Assembly: GCF_014643175.1 (NCBI RefSeq)
Contig: NZ_BMJH01000001.1
Span: 868,001-932,000, forward strand
Reading direction: 5' to 3'
DNA from: Hoyosella rhizosphaerae
Lineage (GTDB): Bacteria; Actinomycetota; Actinomycetes; Mycobacteriales; Mycobacteriaceae
DNA length: 64,000 bases
Shown: positions 8,070 to 16,747 of the stretch, piece by piece
Position numbering within the stretch: the stretch's first letter is position 1
Layout: each line of letters opens with the position of its first letter
Program-made: the position numbers and the translations under genes
Notes under the pieces: model-generated
What the model was told of the DNA's origin: nothing
What the model saw: only the letters and a program-made list of their open reading frames with translations
The model's database searches: none

Positions 8070-9010
8070 AGTGACACCTCTTCCTTGGTATCAAGGCTGT
8101 CGGAGGTGAGGGCGACAAATGCTTGCTCAAGGTTTGCTGAGGTGATTTCGAGGTGGTTGCCCAGGTTGTGCATGAGGAGGTAGCGGGCTACTGCGTCGGA
8201 GTCTCGGCATGTGATTGTCATGCGTCCTCCGCGCACTGTGACATCGTGGACACCGTCGAGCGTGAGAACGGCTTCGCGCACGCGCTCGACCGCCTGGACA
8301 GCGACCTCGGCAACGACGGTTCTGCCTGTTGTTCGGGCTCTTATTTCGGCGGTGGAGCCGTCGGCGACGATCTTTCCGCGCGACATCAGGATCACTCGGT
8401 TGGCGAATGTGTCTGCCTCTTCGAGGTAGTGGGTCGCAAAGATGATCGTTCGTCCTTGCCGCGCTTCGGCGTGCATGGTGTCCCAGAATTCGCGGCGGGC
8501 ACGCACGTCCATTCCTGCTGTGGGTTCGTCCAGGATGAGCAATTCGGGGTCGGCGAGCAGCGCGAGCCCAAACTTCAGGCGTTGCTGTTGGCCACCGGAA
8601 CACTTTGACACCATGTGCCGGGCAATGGTGGTGAGGCCAGCACGGTCGAGCACTTCGTCAAGTGGTAGTGGCCGGGGCATGAGGGACGCGACCGCTTTGA
8701 GTGTCTCGCGGACGGTGAGGTCGGCGAGTAGTCCGCCTGTCTGTAGGACTGCTGACACTGCACCGTCCTCGATTGCGGCGCGGGGTGATCCCCCGAAGAC
8801 GCGGACTTCGCCGTGATCTGGTTGGCCGAACCCCAATACGAGGTCGAGTGTGGTGGTTTTTCCTGCACCGTTAGGTCCGAGGAGCGCGACTACTTCACCG
8901 CGCTGGATCGTTAGGTCGACGCCCTGAACCGCGTGGACCTGTGTGCCGCCTCGTTGCCGGAAACTTTTGTGTAGGTCGCGTATTTCCACTGCGGGTGGTT
9001 GGTTGGTCAT
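8066..9010 (-). CDS. ABC transporter ATP-binding protein (exporter type)
   Basis: A 314-residue ATPase of the drug/lipid-export (CcmA/DrrA-like) group. Walker A GPNGAGKTT is at 45-53, the signature CSGGQQQR at 137-144 (a Cys where Leu is usual), Walker B LLILDEP at 157-163 and the switch His in FATHYLEEAD. The last 90 residues form a small regulatory domain seen in this group. It is the first gene of the operon and should dimerise under the permease encoded next. The Leu-to-Cys change in the signature motif is mild and is compatible with activity. Confidence 0.92.
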   Translation of the reverse strand: MTNQPPAVEIRDLHKSFRQRGGTQVHAVQGVDLTIQRGEVVALLGPNGAGKTTTLDLVLGFGQPDHGEVRVFGGSPRAAIEDGAVSAVLQTGGLLADLTVRETLKAVASLMPRPLPLDEVLDRAGLTTIARHMVSKCSGGQQQRLKFGLALLADPELLILDEPTAGMDVRARREFWDTMHAEARQGRTIIFATHYLEEADTFANRVILMSRGKIVADGSTAEIRARTTGRTVVAEVAVQAVERVREAVLTLDGVHDVTVRGGRMTITCRDSDAVARYLLMHNLGNHLEITSANLEQAFVALTSDSLDTKEEVSL

Positions 9011-9108
9011 GCTTCTACGGTGTCAGCGCCAGCGCTTGAGGCCTCGGATCAGATGTCACGAGATTGATGTGACAGTTGTCATTCCCGATCGACCCGGGAA
9101 GGTGCCGT

Positions 9109-10581
9109 TCAGCCACGCCGAAGGGCGGTGAGGCGCATCGGCAATCCGTCCGCGGGAAATGGCAGCGAACTGGTGTCCCACCGCACCTGATACGACTCGG
9201 GAAGTTCGAGTTGATAGGTAGCGAGAAGGCGGCAGAGGATAGTTTTCACCTCTAATATCCCGAATCGCATTCCGATGCACCGGTGCGCACCGCCGCCGAA
9301 TGGCACAAAGAGGAACGGGTGCTGTTTGTGCTCGTTGCGGTGTGAGGAGAATCGGTCTGGGTCGAATGTTTGTGGGTTTGTCCAGTACTCCGGGAGTAGG
9401 TGGTTGACCCAGGGGTCGACGAGGAGGAAACTGCCTCCGGGAACGTAGTGGCCGAGAAGTTCAGTGTCGGTGGTGGTTTCGCGGACGAATGCGGGGACGG
9501 GGCCGACGAGTCGGAGCGATTCGTTGATGACGTTATCTAACGTGGTGAGGCTGTCGAGAAAAGCTGGGGTGATGGGGCCGTTGTGGGCGGCGATTTCGTC
9601 GCGTACGGCGTTTTGCCACTCGGGGTGGCGTGCAAGGTTGTAGGCCGCGACGGTGGTGGTGATCGTTGCGGTGTCGTGCGCCGCCATCATGAGGAAGATC
9701 ATGTGGTTGACGATGTCGTCGTCGTGAAAGGTTTCGCCGTCGTCGGATGCGGCGTGACACAGCGCGGAGAAGAAGTCTGGGCTGGTGGTGCGGCGCTTTT
9801 CAGGTATTGCGTCGCGGAAGTATTTTTCTAGGACGCGTCGACCGTGGATCCCGCGAGACCACCGTCCGCCAGGTACTGGGTAGCGCACGATTGCTGTGCC
9901 ACCGCGGACAGCGGCGATGAAGGCATCGTTGAGGTATTCGACGTTAGTGTCTGCCGTGTTGGTGTCTGCAGCCATGAACACATGTGCGGCAACGGTGAGG
10001 GTGAGTTGTTTGAGCATTGGGTACAGCTCGAGTTCGTGGTCGTGCGGGGTGGTTGCGATCTGTTCGTTGATCACGGCGTCGGCGATGTTGGTGTAGCCGT
10101 TGAGTCGTTCGCGGGTGAAGGCTGCTTGCATGATTCGGCGGTGGTAGCGGTGTTCGTCGCCGTCGAGGAGCATGAGTCCGCGGTGGAAGAAGGTGTCGAT
10201 GAGGTAGCGCCAGCCACCTTGGGAGTAGGTGTTTTCTTTGTTGGCGAGTACTGCTTGGGTGCCTTCGGGGCCTGCGACTGCTACGCCGCGGCGCCCGAAT
10301 ACGGTGGCCCATGAGATGGGGCCGAACTGCTGGTATCTGCGCAGTTGGTAGTCGGCACCGAGGCGCATGAGTTCGAAGGTGTGGCCAATGAACGGCAGTC
10401 CGGGGTCACCGGGAATTGGTTTGAGGTCGCTGCCTGGTGGGGGTGTCGCGAAGGGTTGGGTGCGCCAGTGATGTTTTTCGAGTTTTTCGGCGATGTACCC
10501 GGTGCCGGGGGTGGTGGCGAGTGTGGGTTTGTGCCGTTCGACGGCGTCGCGAATTTTTTGTGGGTTGATGAGTGTCGTCAT
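9109..10581 (-). CDS. Cytochrome P450
   Basis: A 490-residue P450. The oxygen-binding I-helix segment AAHDTATITT is near 297, the ExxR salt bridge is in ESLRLVGP, and the haem-ligating Cys435 is in FGGGAHRCIG. The segment HRYHRRIMQAAF is typical of the group. It has an N-terminal extension of about 50 residues without a membrane anchor, so it should be soluble and depend on a separate ferredoxin system; none is encoded beside it. The substrate cannot be told; sequence style is near CYP51/CYP136-like actinobacterial enzymes acting on sterols or fatty substrates. A GlxR/CRP-like site and a palindrome lie 40-60 bases upstream. Confidence 0.92.
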   Translation of the reverse strand: MTTLINPQKIRDAVERHKPTLATTPGTGYIAEKLEKHHWRTQPFATPPPGSDLKPIPGDPGLPFIGHTFELMRLGADYQLRRYQQFGPISWATVFGRRGVAVAGPEGTQAVLANKENTYSQGGWRYLIDTFFHRGLMLLDGDEHRYHRRIMQAAFTRERLNGYTNIADAVINEQIATTPHDHELELYPMLKQLTLTVAAHVFMAADTNTADTNVEYLNDAFIAAVRGGTAIVRYPVPGGRWSRGIHGRRVLEKYFRDAIPEKRRTTSPDFFSALCHAASDDGETFHDDDIVNHMIFLMMAAHDTATITTTVAAYNLARHPEWQNAVRDEIAAHNGPITPAFLDSLTTLDNVINESLRLVGPVPAFVRETTTDTELLGHYVPGGSFLLVDPWVNHLLPEYWTNPQTFDPDRFSSHRNEHKQHPFLFVPFGGGAHRCIGMRFGILEVKTILCRLLATYQLELPESYQVRWDTSSLPFPADGLPMRLTALRRG

Positions 10582-10617
10582 TGCGGGCCTCTCCGTTGAC
10601 GCCAGCTAGCTCTACCT

Positions 10618-10635
10618 CACCACATCGTTGTGGTG
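10618..10635. promoter_or_regulatory. Palindrome upstream of the P450 gene
   Basis: CACCACA, four bases, TGTGGTG: a perfect 7-base inverted repeat 37 bases before the P450 start. It partly overlaps the CRP-like site at 10629-10644. Confidence 0.4.
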
Positions 10636-10644
10636 TATCTCACA
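10629..10644. promoter_or_regulatory. CRP/GlxR-like site upstream of the P450 gene
   Basis: TGTGG, six bases, TCACA: one mismatch from the TGTGA-N6-TCACA consensus of the CRP family (GlxR in corynebacteria). It lies 48-63 bases before the start codon. Confidence 0.4.
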
Positions 10645-10681
10645 ATGTACCCGTTGACACTTAACAATCAAACGTAAATGA

Positions 10682-11389
10682 TCACACCTTGTTGGCTAAG
10701 TACACCGTGTTGGCTGAATCCTTGCCTTGCAGACGATTCTCAAAGGTCACTATGTGAGCGGAGGCAGGACCGATCGCGTTCCCGAGCATTTCGGTGAACT
10801 GATCGTCAGGGGCGTCGTTGGACCACAGTGCGAATACGCCACCCGGCGTGAGGTGTTTCGCCATGCCTTGCAGCCCTTCGGGGGTATAGAACGACGCGTG
10901 GCTTGGGTGCAAAACGTGACTGGGCGAATGGTCGATGTCGACGATAACGGCATCGAATTTTGCGTCGGCAATTTCGGGGTCGAGGGACTCTGAACGTGCA
11001 AGTTCGAAGAAGTCGGCGTGTACGAACTGGCACCGTAGGTCTTCGACGAGCCTGTCTCCGGCGGGAATCAGTTGACGTTCATGCCATGAGATCACATGCT
11101 CTAACGCGTCAATGACGATGAGTGATTCGACGCGAGAATCAGCGAGCACAGTAGCGGCGGTGTACCCGAGACCAAGTCCACCGACTGCCACTGATAGGTT
11201 TTCGCCTTCAAGTTTCGCAAGTGCGAGTAGCGCCAGTTCTTCTTCTGCCACCGTGAACAGGCTAGACATGAGGAAATCATCGTCGAGTTTTACTTCGAAG
11301 ACGTCACATTTAAAGGTGGGGTCGAAACGTCGCCGTAGGGAAATTTCGCCCATTGGGGTTGTGCCCCAGCCAAGTTCTTCGAAGCGCAT
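10682..11389 (-). CDS. Spermidine-synthase-like class I SAM-dependent methyltransferase
   Basis: A 235-residue protein with a Rossmann SAM-binding fold of the polyamine aminopropyltransferase type. It shows the glycine-rich loop VGGLGLGYTAATVL (about 68-81), an acidic end of strand 2 (IVIDALEHVISWH) and the DAVIVDIDHSP segment where spermidine synthases carry their catalytic aspartates. The N-terminal tetramerisation hairpin of true spermidine synthases is reduced (MGEISLRRRFDP). Proteins like this in actinobacteria are often annotated spermidine synthase without proof. No other polyamine gene is near. It follows the P450 gene on the same strand but with a regulated-looking gap, so it need not be part of that pathway. 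Confidence 0.75.
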   Translation of the reverse strand: MRFEELGWGTTPMGEISLRRRFDPTFKCDVFEVKLDDDFLMSSLFTVAEEELALLALAKLEGENLSVAVGGLGLGYTAATVLADSRVESLIVIDALEHVISWHERQLIPAGDRLVEDLRCQFVHADFFELARSESLDPEIADAKFDAVIVDIDHSPSHVLHPSHASFYTPEGLQGMAKHLTPGGVFALWSNDAPDDQFTEMLGNAIGPASAHIVTFENRLQGKDSANTVYLANKV

Positions 11390-11445
11390 CGCACCACCCT
11401 ACTCTCGCGCCGCGCTGTGGGCGCGCGACGCGAGGGGCGTGACAA

Positions 11446-12552
11446 TTACCGATTTACAAGTCGATCATTCCGGGGGCGGCTGTGCTGTTGCGCATCGGCA
11501 ATTCGCTTCTCAGCAATTTGATCGGCGGCCTTGGCTGGCGTGATGTTCGCGGCCGCGGCGAGGGTGAAGACCTCTTGCGCGGTGTCAAAGATTCGCAGAG
11601 TTTTCGCACGGGCGCGATCGGGATCAAAGCCTTGCAGTTCGTCTTCGACTTGGATCACTCCACCAGCGTTGACGAGGTAGTCGGGTGCGTAGAGGATCCT
11701 TCGTGCGGCTAGCTGCTCATCCACCCCAGGGTGGGCGAGTTGATTGTTGGCGGCGCCGCACACAATGTTGGCACGCAGTTGTGCGACCGTCTCTGTCGTC
11801 AGTGCACCACCGAGTGCGCAGGGCGCGTAAATATCGATGTCACCGGAGATGAGAGTGGCAGTGTCGGCGACAGCTTCGACGTCAGGGTGTGCCTGCCGAA
11901 GCTGGTGAACGGCAGCGTGGTTGACATCTGTGACATAGACCTTTGCGCCGTCTTTCACGGCGTGTTCGGCGAGGAGTCGGCCGACTTTGCCGACGCCAGC
12001 GATGCCTACGCGCTTTCCAGCAAGCGACGGTGAACCCCATCGGAATTCTGCGCTTGCTCGCATTCCTTGAAACACACCGTAGGCCGTCATGACTGACGAG
12101 TCACCGGAGCCTCCGTGTTCCACGGAACGCCCGGTTACGTAGCGGGTTTCTTCGCCGATGATGTCCATATCTGCAACGTATGTGCCGACATCGCAGGCTG
12201 TGATGTATCGACCGCCGAGGGATTCGATGTAGCGGCCATATGCGCGTAGCAAGTCAGGTGTTTTGATCGCGGCGGGATCGCCAATGATGACGGCCTTGCC
12301 GCCGCCCAGGGGAAGGCCCGCGAGTGCTGTCTTGTAGGCCATGCCGGTGGACAGGTTCATGACGTCAGTGAGGGCGTCGTGTTCGCTGGCGTAGGGGTAG
12401 AAGCGCGTGCCGCCGAGTGCAGGGCCAAGCGCTGTGGAGAAGATGCCAACTATGGCTTTGAGGCCGGTGTGTTGGTCGGAAAAGAATACGACCTGCTCAT
12501 GATGAGTGGGCCGGTCAAAAACGCCCGAAACTGGTGTAGCTGCGGAAGTCAC
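11446..12552 (-). CDS. Leucine/valine/phenylalanine dehydrogenase
   Basis: NAD-dependent oxidative deaminase of branched or aromatic amino acids, 368 residues. Substrate-site lysines are Lys74 (GMAYKTAL) and the catalytic Lys86 ([10 protein letters not shown]). The substrate loop [12 protein letters not shown] is at 43-54 and the NAD-binding glycine motif [10 protein letters not shown] lies near 184. The segment [11 protein letters not shown] holds the substrate-specificity loop. Valine, leucine or phenylalanine preference cannot be decided. A CRP/GlxR-like site lies 67-82 bases upstream, fitting a catabolic enzyme under carbon control. The C-terminus is rich in charged residues and slightly longer than in Bacillus. 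Confidence 0.9.
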   Translation of the reverse strand: MTSAATPVSGVFDRPTHHEQVVFFSDQHTGLKAIVGIFSTALGPALGGTRFYPYASEHDALTDVMNLSTGMAYKTALAGLPLGGGKAVIIGDPAAIKTPDLLRAYGRYIESLGGRYITACDVGTYVADMDIIGEETRYVTGRSVEHGGSGDSSVMTAYGVFQGMRASAEFRWGSPSLAGKRVGIAGVGKVGRLLAEHAVKDGAKVYVTDVNHAAVHQLRQAHPDVEAVADTATLISGDIDIYAPCALGGALTTETVAQLRANIVCGAANNQLAHPGVDEQLAARRILYAPDYLVNAGGVIQVEDELQGFDPDRARAKTLRIFDTAQEVFTLAAAANITPAKAADQIAEKRIADAQQHSRPRNDRLVNR

Positions 12553-12618
12553 TGTGGTGTCTCCTTGAGTTATGGTGCGGTTGTTGGCTTGTGGCTACAA
12601 CCTGGTTGAGCAACCCCG

Positions 12619-12634
12619 TGTGATGTGGGTCACT
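12619..12634. promoter_or_regulatory. CRP/GlxR-like site between leucine dehydrogenase and the M15 peptidase gene
   Basis: TGTGA, six bases (TGTGGG), TCACT: nine of the ten half-site positions of TGTGA-N6-TCACA match. It lies 67 bases before the dehydrogenase start and 76 bases before the divergent peptidase gene, so it could act on either. Confidence 0.5.
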
Positions 12635-12709
12635 GAACACCATTGTGACATGAAAGCATCAACGGTTGTAACCCGACACCGGGCGGCCGCAGACGTGCTT
12701 AAGTGAGGT

Positions 12710-13183
12710 ATGCGCCGAGTTGCCGTGGGTTTGGCTGTCACTACTTCACTTTTTGCCGTGGGAATGTCGTCCGTTGCGGCGCAACCGCTGACGGGGTCGG
12801 CGGATGGAACTGACGGCCTGAATCCCCTTCTTGCGGTGGCGTACACACTCGCCGAAGCCGAGGCTCGCGCTCAGGGGGTTCCGATGTGGGTGACATCGGG
12901 ATTTCGAACACGCGCAGAACAGCAACGTCTATGGGAGCAAGGCGTTGCAACGTATGGCAGCCCGGAAGCTTCCCGCCCTTGGGTGCTGCCCCCGGATGAG
13001 TCGACGCATGTCACTGGTGATGCGCTAGATATTGGACCGGCGGAGGGTGCCGCGTGGATGAAGGCGAACGGGCATCGTTACGGCGTGTGCCAGACGTATG
13101 CCAACGAGTGGTGGCATTTTGAGTTTGCGACGCTGCCAGGTACTCCGTGTCCGGCCCCGCTTCCTGATGCAAGCTGGCGATAG
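12710..13183 (+). CDS. Secreted M15-family D-alanyl-D-alanine carboxypeptidase
   Basis: A 157-residue peptidoglycan peptidase of the VanY (M15B) type that trims terminal D-Ala from stem peptides outside the membrane. The N-terminus is a signal peptide (MRRV, hydrophobic to about residue 20, cleavage near VAA-QPL). The zinc ligands and catalytic residues are present: His100 and Asp107 in STHVTGDALDIG, and Glu133 and His136 in NEWWHFEF. The SGFRTRAEQ segment near 63-71 carries the substrate-contacting Arg. It is short for the family, consistent with a bare catalytic domain. It is convergent with the DUF952 gene. Confidence 0.88.
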   Translation: MRRVAVGLAVTTSLFAVGMSSVAAQPLTGSADGTDGLNPLLAVAYTLAEAEARAQGVPMWVTSGFRTRAEQQRLWEQGVATYGSPEASRPWVLPPDESTHVTGDALDIGPAEGAAWMKANGHRYGVCQTYANEWWHFEFATLPGTPCPAPLPDASWR

Positions 13184-13192
13184 CCTCTGGGC

Positions 13193-13549
13193 TCACTCGA
13201 AACCTGTGTAGCGCCCCTCGGGTGTGCGTCGCGCCTGCAGAACACCAACAACGGCTGCAGTGTCTAGCGGGCCGTAAATATGGGGGAAGGAAATGTTGGC
13301 ATCCACCCCTGGTGGTGGCGCAGGAGAGGGAGCTTCCCACCGGATCGGAGCGGCCACGTTCTCGGGGTTGATCTCCAACGCCACCACGTCACCGACCCAG
13401 TGCACATAGAAGCGGTTGGCAACTGCCACGAGTGTGTCGAGGTTGCCGGTGCAATGGATAAAGCCTTCGGCGTCCAGTGAGGGCGGTCGAAACAACGCGT
13501 CGTTGCACGATTCGAAGTCGTCGCGCCGCACAAGGTGCCAGATACTCAT
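13193..13549 (-). CDS. DUF952 family protein
   Basis: A 118-residue cytoplasmic protein with the marks of DUF952: an opening IWHLVRRDDF, the conserved GFIHCT segment near residues 29-34, and FPHIYGPL near the end. Members are small and resemble glutathione-S-transferase-associated or ADP-ribosyl-related proteins, but no reaction is established. It ends ten bases from the convergent peptidase gene and begins four bases after the upstream gene's stop, so it is probably co-transcribed with the duplicated-helix protein. Confidence 0.8.
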   Translation of the reverse strand: MSIWHLVRRDDFESCNDALFRPPSLDAEGFIHCTGNLDTLVAVANRFYVHWVGDVVALEINPENVAAPIRWEAPSPAPPPGVDANISFPHIYGPLDTAAVVGVLQARRTPEGRYTGFE

Positions 13550-13553
13550 CTAT

Positions 13554-13889
13554 CTAGTGCGCTAGTGCGCGTTGAGATCCGCGATCCTGGTAGGCGGTTT
13601 TGGATGCATCAATCATGTCGAAACCGTCAGTCACGATGGCGCCGATCTCATACACAATCGCCGCGATAGCCCGGGTGATGAGCACTGCAATCTGTCCCAC
13701 GTGATTGACCGCGGACTCCAACAGTGTTTGGACGTGCTGAAGCGACTCTGTGAGGAAGTCTCCTAGTTCACGCACGACATCTGCTAGCAGTCCGGTGGCA
13801 ATGACGGCGATCTGGCCGACGTGGTTGACAGCAGAAACGATTAGTTCCTGAACATTGTCTTTCCCCGTTTCTACGGCGCCTACAGTCAT
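13554..13889 (-). CDS. Small protein with an internal duplication, unknown
   Basis: A 111-residue protein starting MTVGAVETGKD. The ATG at 13889 is chosen because GGGGAGG lies five bases upstream; an upstream in-frame GTG lacks this. The body contains two copies of SAVNHVGQIAV (about residues 20-30 and 60-70), each followed by a hydrophobic, charge-patterned helix (IATGLLADVVRELGDFL and LITRAIAAIVYEIGAIV). This gives an amphipathic two-repeat helical protein, perhaps membrane-surface or self-associating. No family is recognised. It sits just upstream of the DUF952 gene on the same strand. Confidence 0.65.
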   Translation of the reverse strand: MTVGAVETGKDNVQELIVSAVNHVGQIAVIATGLLADVVRELGDFLTESLQHVQTLLESAVNHVGQIAVLITRAIAAIVYEIGAIVTDGFDMIDASKTAYQDRGSQRALAH

Positions 13890-14043
13890 GTCGTCCTCCC
13901 CGAGCACAGTGTGTTGTCTGCGATGACAGTACAGGGGCGCGGAGGGCGTCGTCGATAAGGTGCGATGAACTTCTCTTTCCGTGCAAGTCCAACTATGTGA
14001 GGCCCGATCTCACGGGACACCAGGTGCAGACTAAGGAGAAGCG

Positions 14044-14532
14044 ATGCCGTCAATCAGCTCACCACGAATCATCCCCAACCTCTGGTTCAACACCAACGGG
14101 GCAGATGCTGTGGACTTCTACGTTTCCGTATTCCCTCACTCCCGTGTCACCAACACGACTTACTACACAGACGCAGGCCCGGGCCCGGCGGGATCGGTGC
14201 TGACCGTTGATTTCGAACTCGGCGACCTGAAGCTGACAGCAATCAACGGCGGCGCAGATTTTCCCTTTACCGAGGCAATTTCCTTCCTGGTGCTGTGCGC
14301 CAACCAAGAGGAGGTCGACTATTACTGGGACATGCTCACAGATGGTGGTTCGGAGGTTCAATGCGGTTGGCTGAAAGACAAGTTTGGGTTGTCGTGGCAG
14401 ATTGTCCCGGAGGGCATGGAAAAGTTGTTGGCTGGCGATGACGCAGAGGCTGCCACCCGCGCATTCAACGCGATGTTCGGCATGAAGAAGATTGACCTCG
14501 CCGCACTGCAGGCTGCATACAACCGAGAGTAA
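14044..14532 (+). CDS. VOC-fold protein of the PhnB/3-demethylubiquinone-methyltransferase-like family
   Basis: A 162-residue glyoxalase-fold protein. The opening IIPNLWFNTNGADAVDFYVSVFP, the SFLVLCANQEEVDYYW segment and the closing KKIDLAALQAAY are characteristic of the family annotated as 3-demethylubiquinone-9 3-methyltransferase or PhnB-like, although these are not methyltransferases. Members are dimers of two beta-alpha-beta-beta-beta units; the true substrate is unknown. AAGGAG lies just before the ATG. It is convergent with the carrier gene, ten bases between the stops. Confidence 0.85.
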   Translation: MPSISSPRIIPNLWFNTNGADAVDFYVSVFPHSRVTNTTYYTDAGPGPAGSVLTVDFELGDLKLTAINGGADFPFTEAISFLVLCANQEEVDYYWDMLTDGGSEVQCGWLKDKFGLSWQIVPEGMEKLLAGDDAEAATRAFNAMFGMKKIDLAALQAAYNRE

Positions 14533-14542
14533 ATCCGGGTCA

Positions 14543-15997
14543 TCACCCGTTCCATCCGATTGCTTGCGTCACAAGAAGAAAGACGACAGCGATGCCGCAC
14601 CAGGCCGCGAAAAGCGGAAGGTAGAACCGCACCCACTTTTGCCACGGCACTCCCGCAATCGCTAGTGCAGCCATGAAGTACCCGGATGTGGGAAACAGAA
14701 TATTGCCCAGTCCGTCGCCGAATTGGAAAGCGAGTACTGCGGTTTGCCGGGTGACGTCGAGGACGTCGGATAGCGGCGCCATGATGGGCATTGTGACGAG
14801 TGCTTGTCCGCTGCCTGATGGAATAACAAAGTTGAACAGCAATTGGCTGACGAACATCCCGAGCGCGGCTAGCGCCACGGGCATTCCACTGACAGCGTTT
14901 CCGATCCCGTAGACGATGGTGTCCATGATCTGGCCGTCTTCGAGAATGACGGCCACGCCACGGGCCACGCCTGCGATGAGTGCACCGAGGAGTACTTCGC
15001 GGAATCCCCTCTCAAATGCCTCACTGATCGCTGTTGGGGTTAACCCGGCGATCAGGCCGACGACGATTCCTATCCCGATGAACACGCCCGCCATCTCGAC
15101 CATGAACCATCCGAGGCGGACTACACCGAAGATCATCACCGCAAACCCAATGGCCGTTGCGGCGGCAGCGAGCTTGTGTCGAACGGTCATGTGAGGCGGG
15201 TCGGCGATGAGTACGTCGCGGTATTCGTTTCGCTTGGCTGCTTCTTTGTCGTCGTTGGCTAGGAGCCCGAGGGACGGATCGCGACGCACCTTTCGGGCGT
15301 AACGCAGCACAAACCATGTGGCGCTTCCGACGAGTGCGGCGAGGACAAGTAGGCGGACGAGAGCGCCGGAGTATCGGTCGACCTCTGCGATTTCCTGCCC
15401 CAAACCGGTGGTAAACGGGTTGAGCACGCCTGCGGTGAAGCCCGCCGCGGTGGCACACAATGCGACTGCTGCTGCCGTTACTGAGTCATAGCCGAGCGCG
15501 ATGAGGAGCGGCAGGATGACTGGAATGTAAACGAGCGACAATTCTGACGTTCCAATGATCGACGCGATGAACGCGAAGATTGCCATGAGCACGGCGATCA
15601 TGAGGAGACTGTTGTTGGCGAAGCGTCGCCCGAGTCGATCCACTGCGATACCGATGATCCCGGTTGAGCGCAAGACCATGAACATGCCGCCCGTGACGAG
15701 CACGAAGATGACAACAGCGCTTGCGCTGACCACGCCGCGCGGAACTGCTGTCAGGAAGTCGAGAATGCCTGCGGGTGCGGAGTCGATGAATCGGAACGTG
15801 TCGGGGTCGATGCGTGACCGACCGTCGTCGGTGGCGATGCGCTGGTACTCCCCCGCTGGGATGATATGTGTCGCTATCGCGGCGACAGCGATTAACCCGA
15901 CGAGGATCGAAAAGATGTGCGGAAAAACGAAATTGCGAGCGGAAGGCTTTTCCGTCGCGCAAGTTGAGGCACCCGGAGTGCCGTCTTTCACCGTCAT
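14543..15997 (-). CDS. YfcC/DcuC-type membrane carrier
   Basis: A 484-residue transporter with about twelve membrane helices, of the YfcC group (Pfam DcuC-like), proposed to carry C4-dicarboxylates or basic amino acids and peptides. Features seen are the N-terminal FPHIFSILVGLI helix, the periplasmic IIPAGEYQRI segment (positions 45-55) and the double NPFTTGLGQEIAEV / IPSGSGQALVTMPIMAPL loops that form the substrate region. The ATG at 15997 is preferred to the GTG two codons upstream because AAGG lies seven bases before it. A perfect 13-base hairpin ends right at that ribosome site, so translation may be gated by RNA structure or by a bound protein. Confidence 0.85.
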   Translation of the reverse strand: MTVKDGTPGASTCATEKPSARNFVFPHIFSILVGLIAVAAIATHIIPAGEYQRIATDDGRSRIDPDTFRFIDSAPAGILDFLTAVPRGVVSASAVVIFVLVTGGMFMVLRSTGIIGIAVDRLGRRFANNSLLMIAVLMAIFAFIASIIGTSELSLVYIPVILPLLIALGYDSVTAAAVALCATAAGFTAGVLNPFTTGLGQEIAEVDRYSGALVRLLVLAALVGSATWFVLRYARKVRRDPSLGLLANDDKEAAKRNEYRDVLIADPPHMTVRHKLAAAATAIGFAVMIFGVVRLGWFMVEMAGVFIGIGIVVGLIAGLTPTAISEAFERGFREVLLGALIAGVARGVAVILEDGQIMDTIVYGIGNAVSGMPVALAALGMFVSQLLFNFVIPSGSGQALVTMPIMAPLSDVLDVTRQTAVLAFQFGDGLGNILFPTSGYFMAALAIAGVPWQKWVRFYLPLFAAWCGIAVVFLLVTQAIGWNG

Positions 15998-16007
15998 GTC
16001 CACGCCT

Positions 16008-16045
16008 TACCGTCATCCCACTGAGACCGATATGGGATGACGGTA
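16008..16045. promoter_or_regulatory. Perfect inverted repeat next to the YfcC ribosome site
   Basis: TACCGTCATCCCA (16008-16020) and TGGGATGACGGTA (16033-16045) are perfect 13-base arms around a 12-base loop. The arm nearest the gene abuts the AAGG ribosome site of the carrier gene. No T run follows, so an operator or translation-control hairpin is more likely than a terminator. Confidence 0.65.
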
Positions 16046-16192
16046 GGTTTCGTGAATAACGCGGCACAACGCCGATGTCGGACTCGGCGATACTGTTGAC
16101 GGAAGTGTTACTCGCGCGTGAATGCCTAGGTGAAGGTGGTCACATCGCGTTACGTTGCGGCAACCCCGGAGCGTTTCCGCCGCAGGCTCGAA

Positions 16193-16648
16193 CTACTTTT
16201 CGGCTTCTGCTTTGATTCGTTCGAGGGTGAGGTTCATTCCTTCGATGAGTTCTTTCTCGAAATCGTCATTTCCGCCAAGCACGGTCTTGACGAGGAACTG
16301 CGAAACTTTGGTTGTGCCTTTGGGTGCCTCGCGCCGTTCAATGATGCGTGTGCCGGTTTGTGTTGGTTCAAGCGTGTAGGACCACACTGTGTTGTTGTCG
16401 AGAACTTTGAATGCGACTTTTTCGTTCGGGGTGAAGGTAACTACGCGTGACCGAGTCGGCCATACGAGAAACCCTTTGCGGTTGATGTTGATGGCGAGTG
16501 AACCTTCGCCGATTTCACCACCGAGAAAAAAGCTCTTGCGACATTGTGGGCTCCACTCGCCCATGCGTGGCAGGTCCGACACGATTTGCCACACCTTTGC
16601 TGGTGGTGCGGTGGTTTCGATTGTTGCTTCAAGTTTGGGGCTTGACAT
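16193..16648 (-). CDS. SRPBCC family protein (polyketide cyclase/dehydrase-like)
   Basis: A 151-residue START-like fold protein. The family opening LEATIETTAPPAKVWQIVSDLPRMGEWSP, the central beta-rich TRSRVVTFTPNEKVAF and the long C-terminal helix (DDFEKELIEGMNLTLERIKAEAEK) are all present. Such proteins bind lipids or aromatic ligands in a deep cavity and are not proven enzymes. It lies 99 bases downstream of a second SRPBCC gene on the same strand; the two are only distantly alike, so the pair is an old duplication or an unrelated meeting. Confidence 0.85.
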   Translation of the reverse strand: MSSPKLEATIETTAPPAKVWQIVSDLPRMGEWSPQCRKSFFLGGEIGEGSLAININRKGFLVWPTRSRVVTFTPNEKVAFKVLDNNTVWSYTLEPTQTGTRIIERREAPKGTTKVSQFLVKTVLGGNDDFEKELIEGMNLTLERIKAEAEK

Positions 16649-16747
16649 CGTGAATCCCTTCGTTGGTGGGCCTCGTGGTTAGCCAGCTTCGAGCAGCCAA
16701 TAAGGCGTCAGTGTGTTAGAAATTAGTGTACCGGCATGGTGCCGCGG

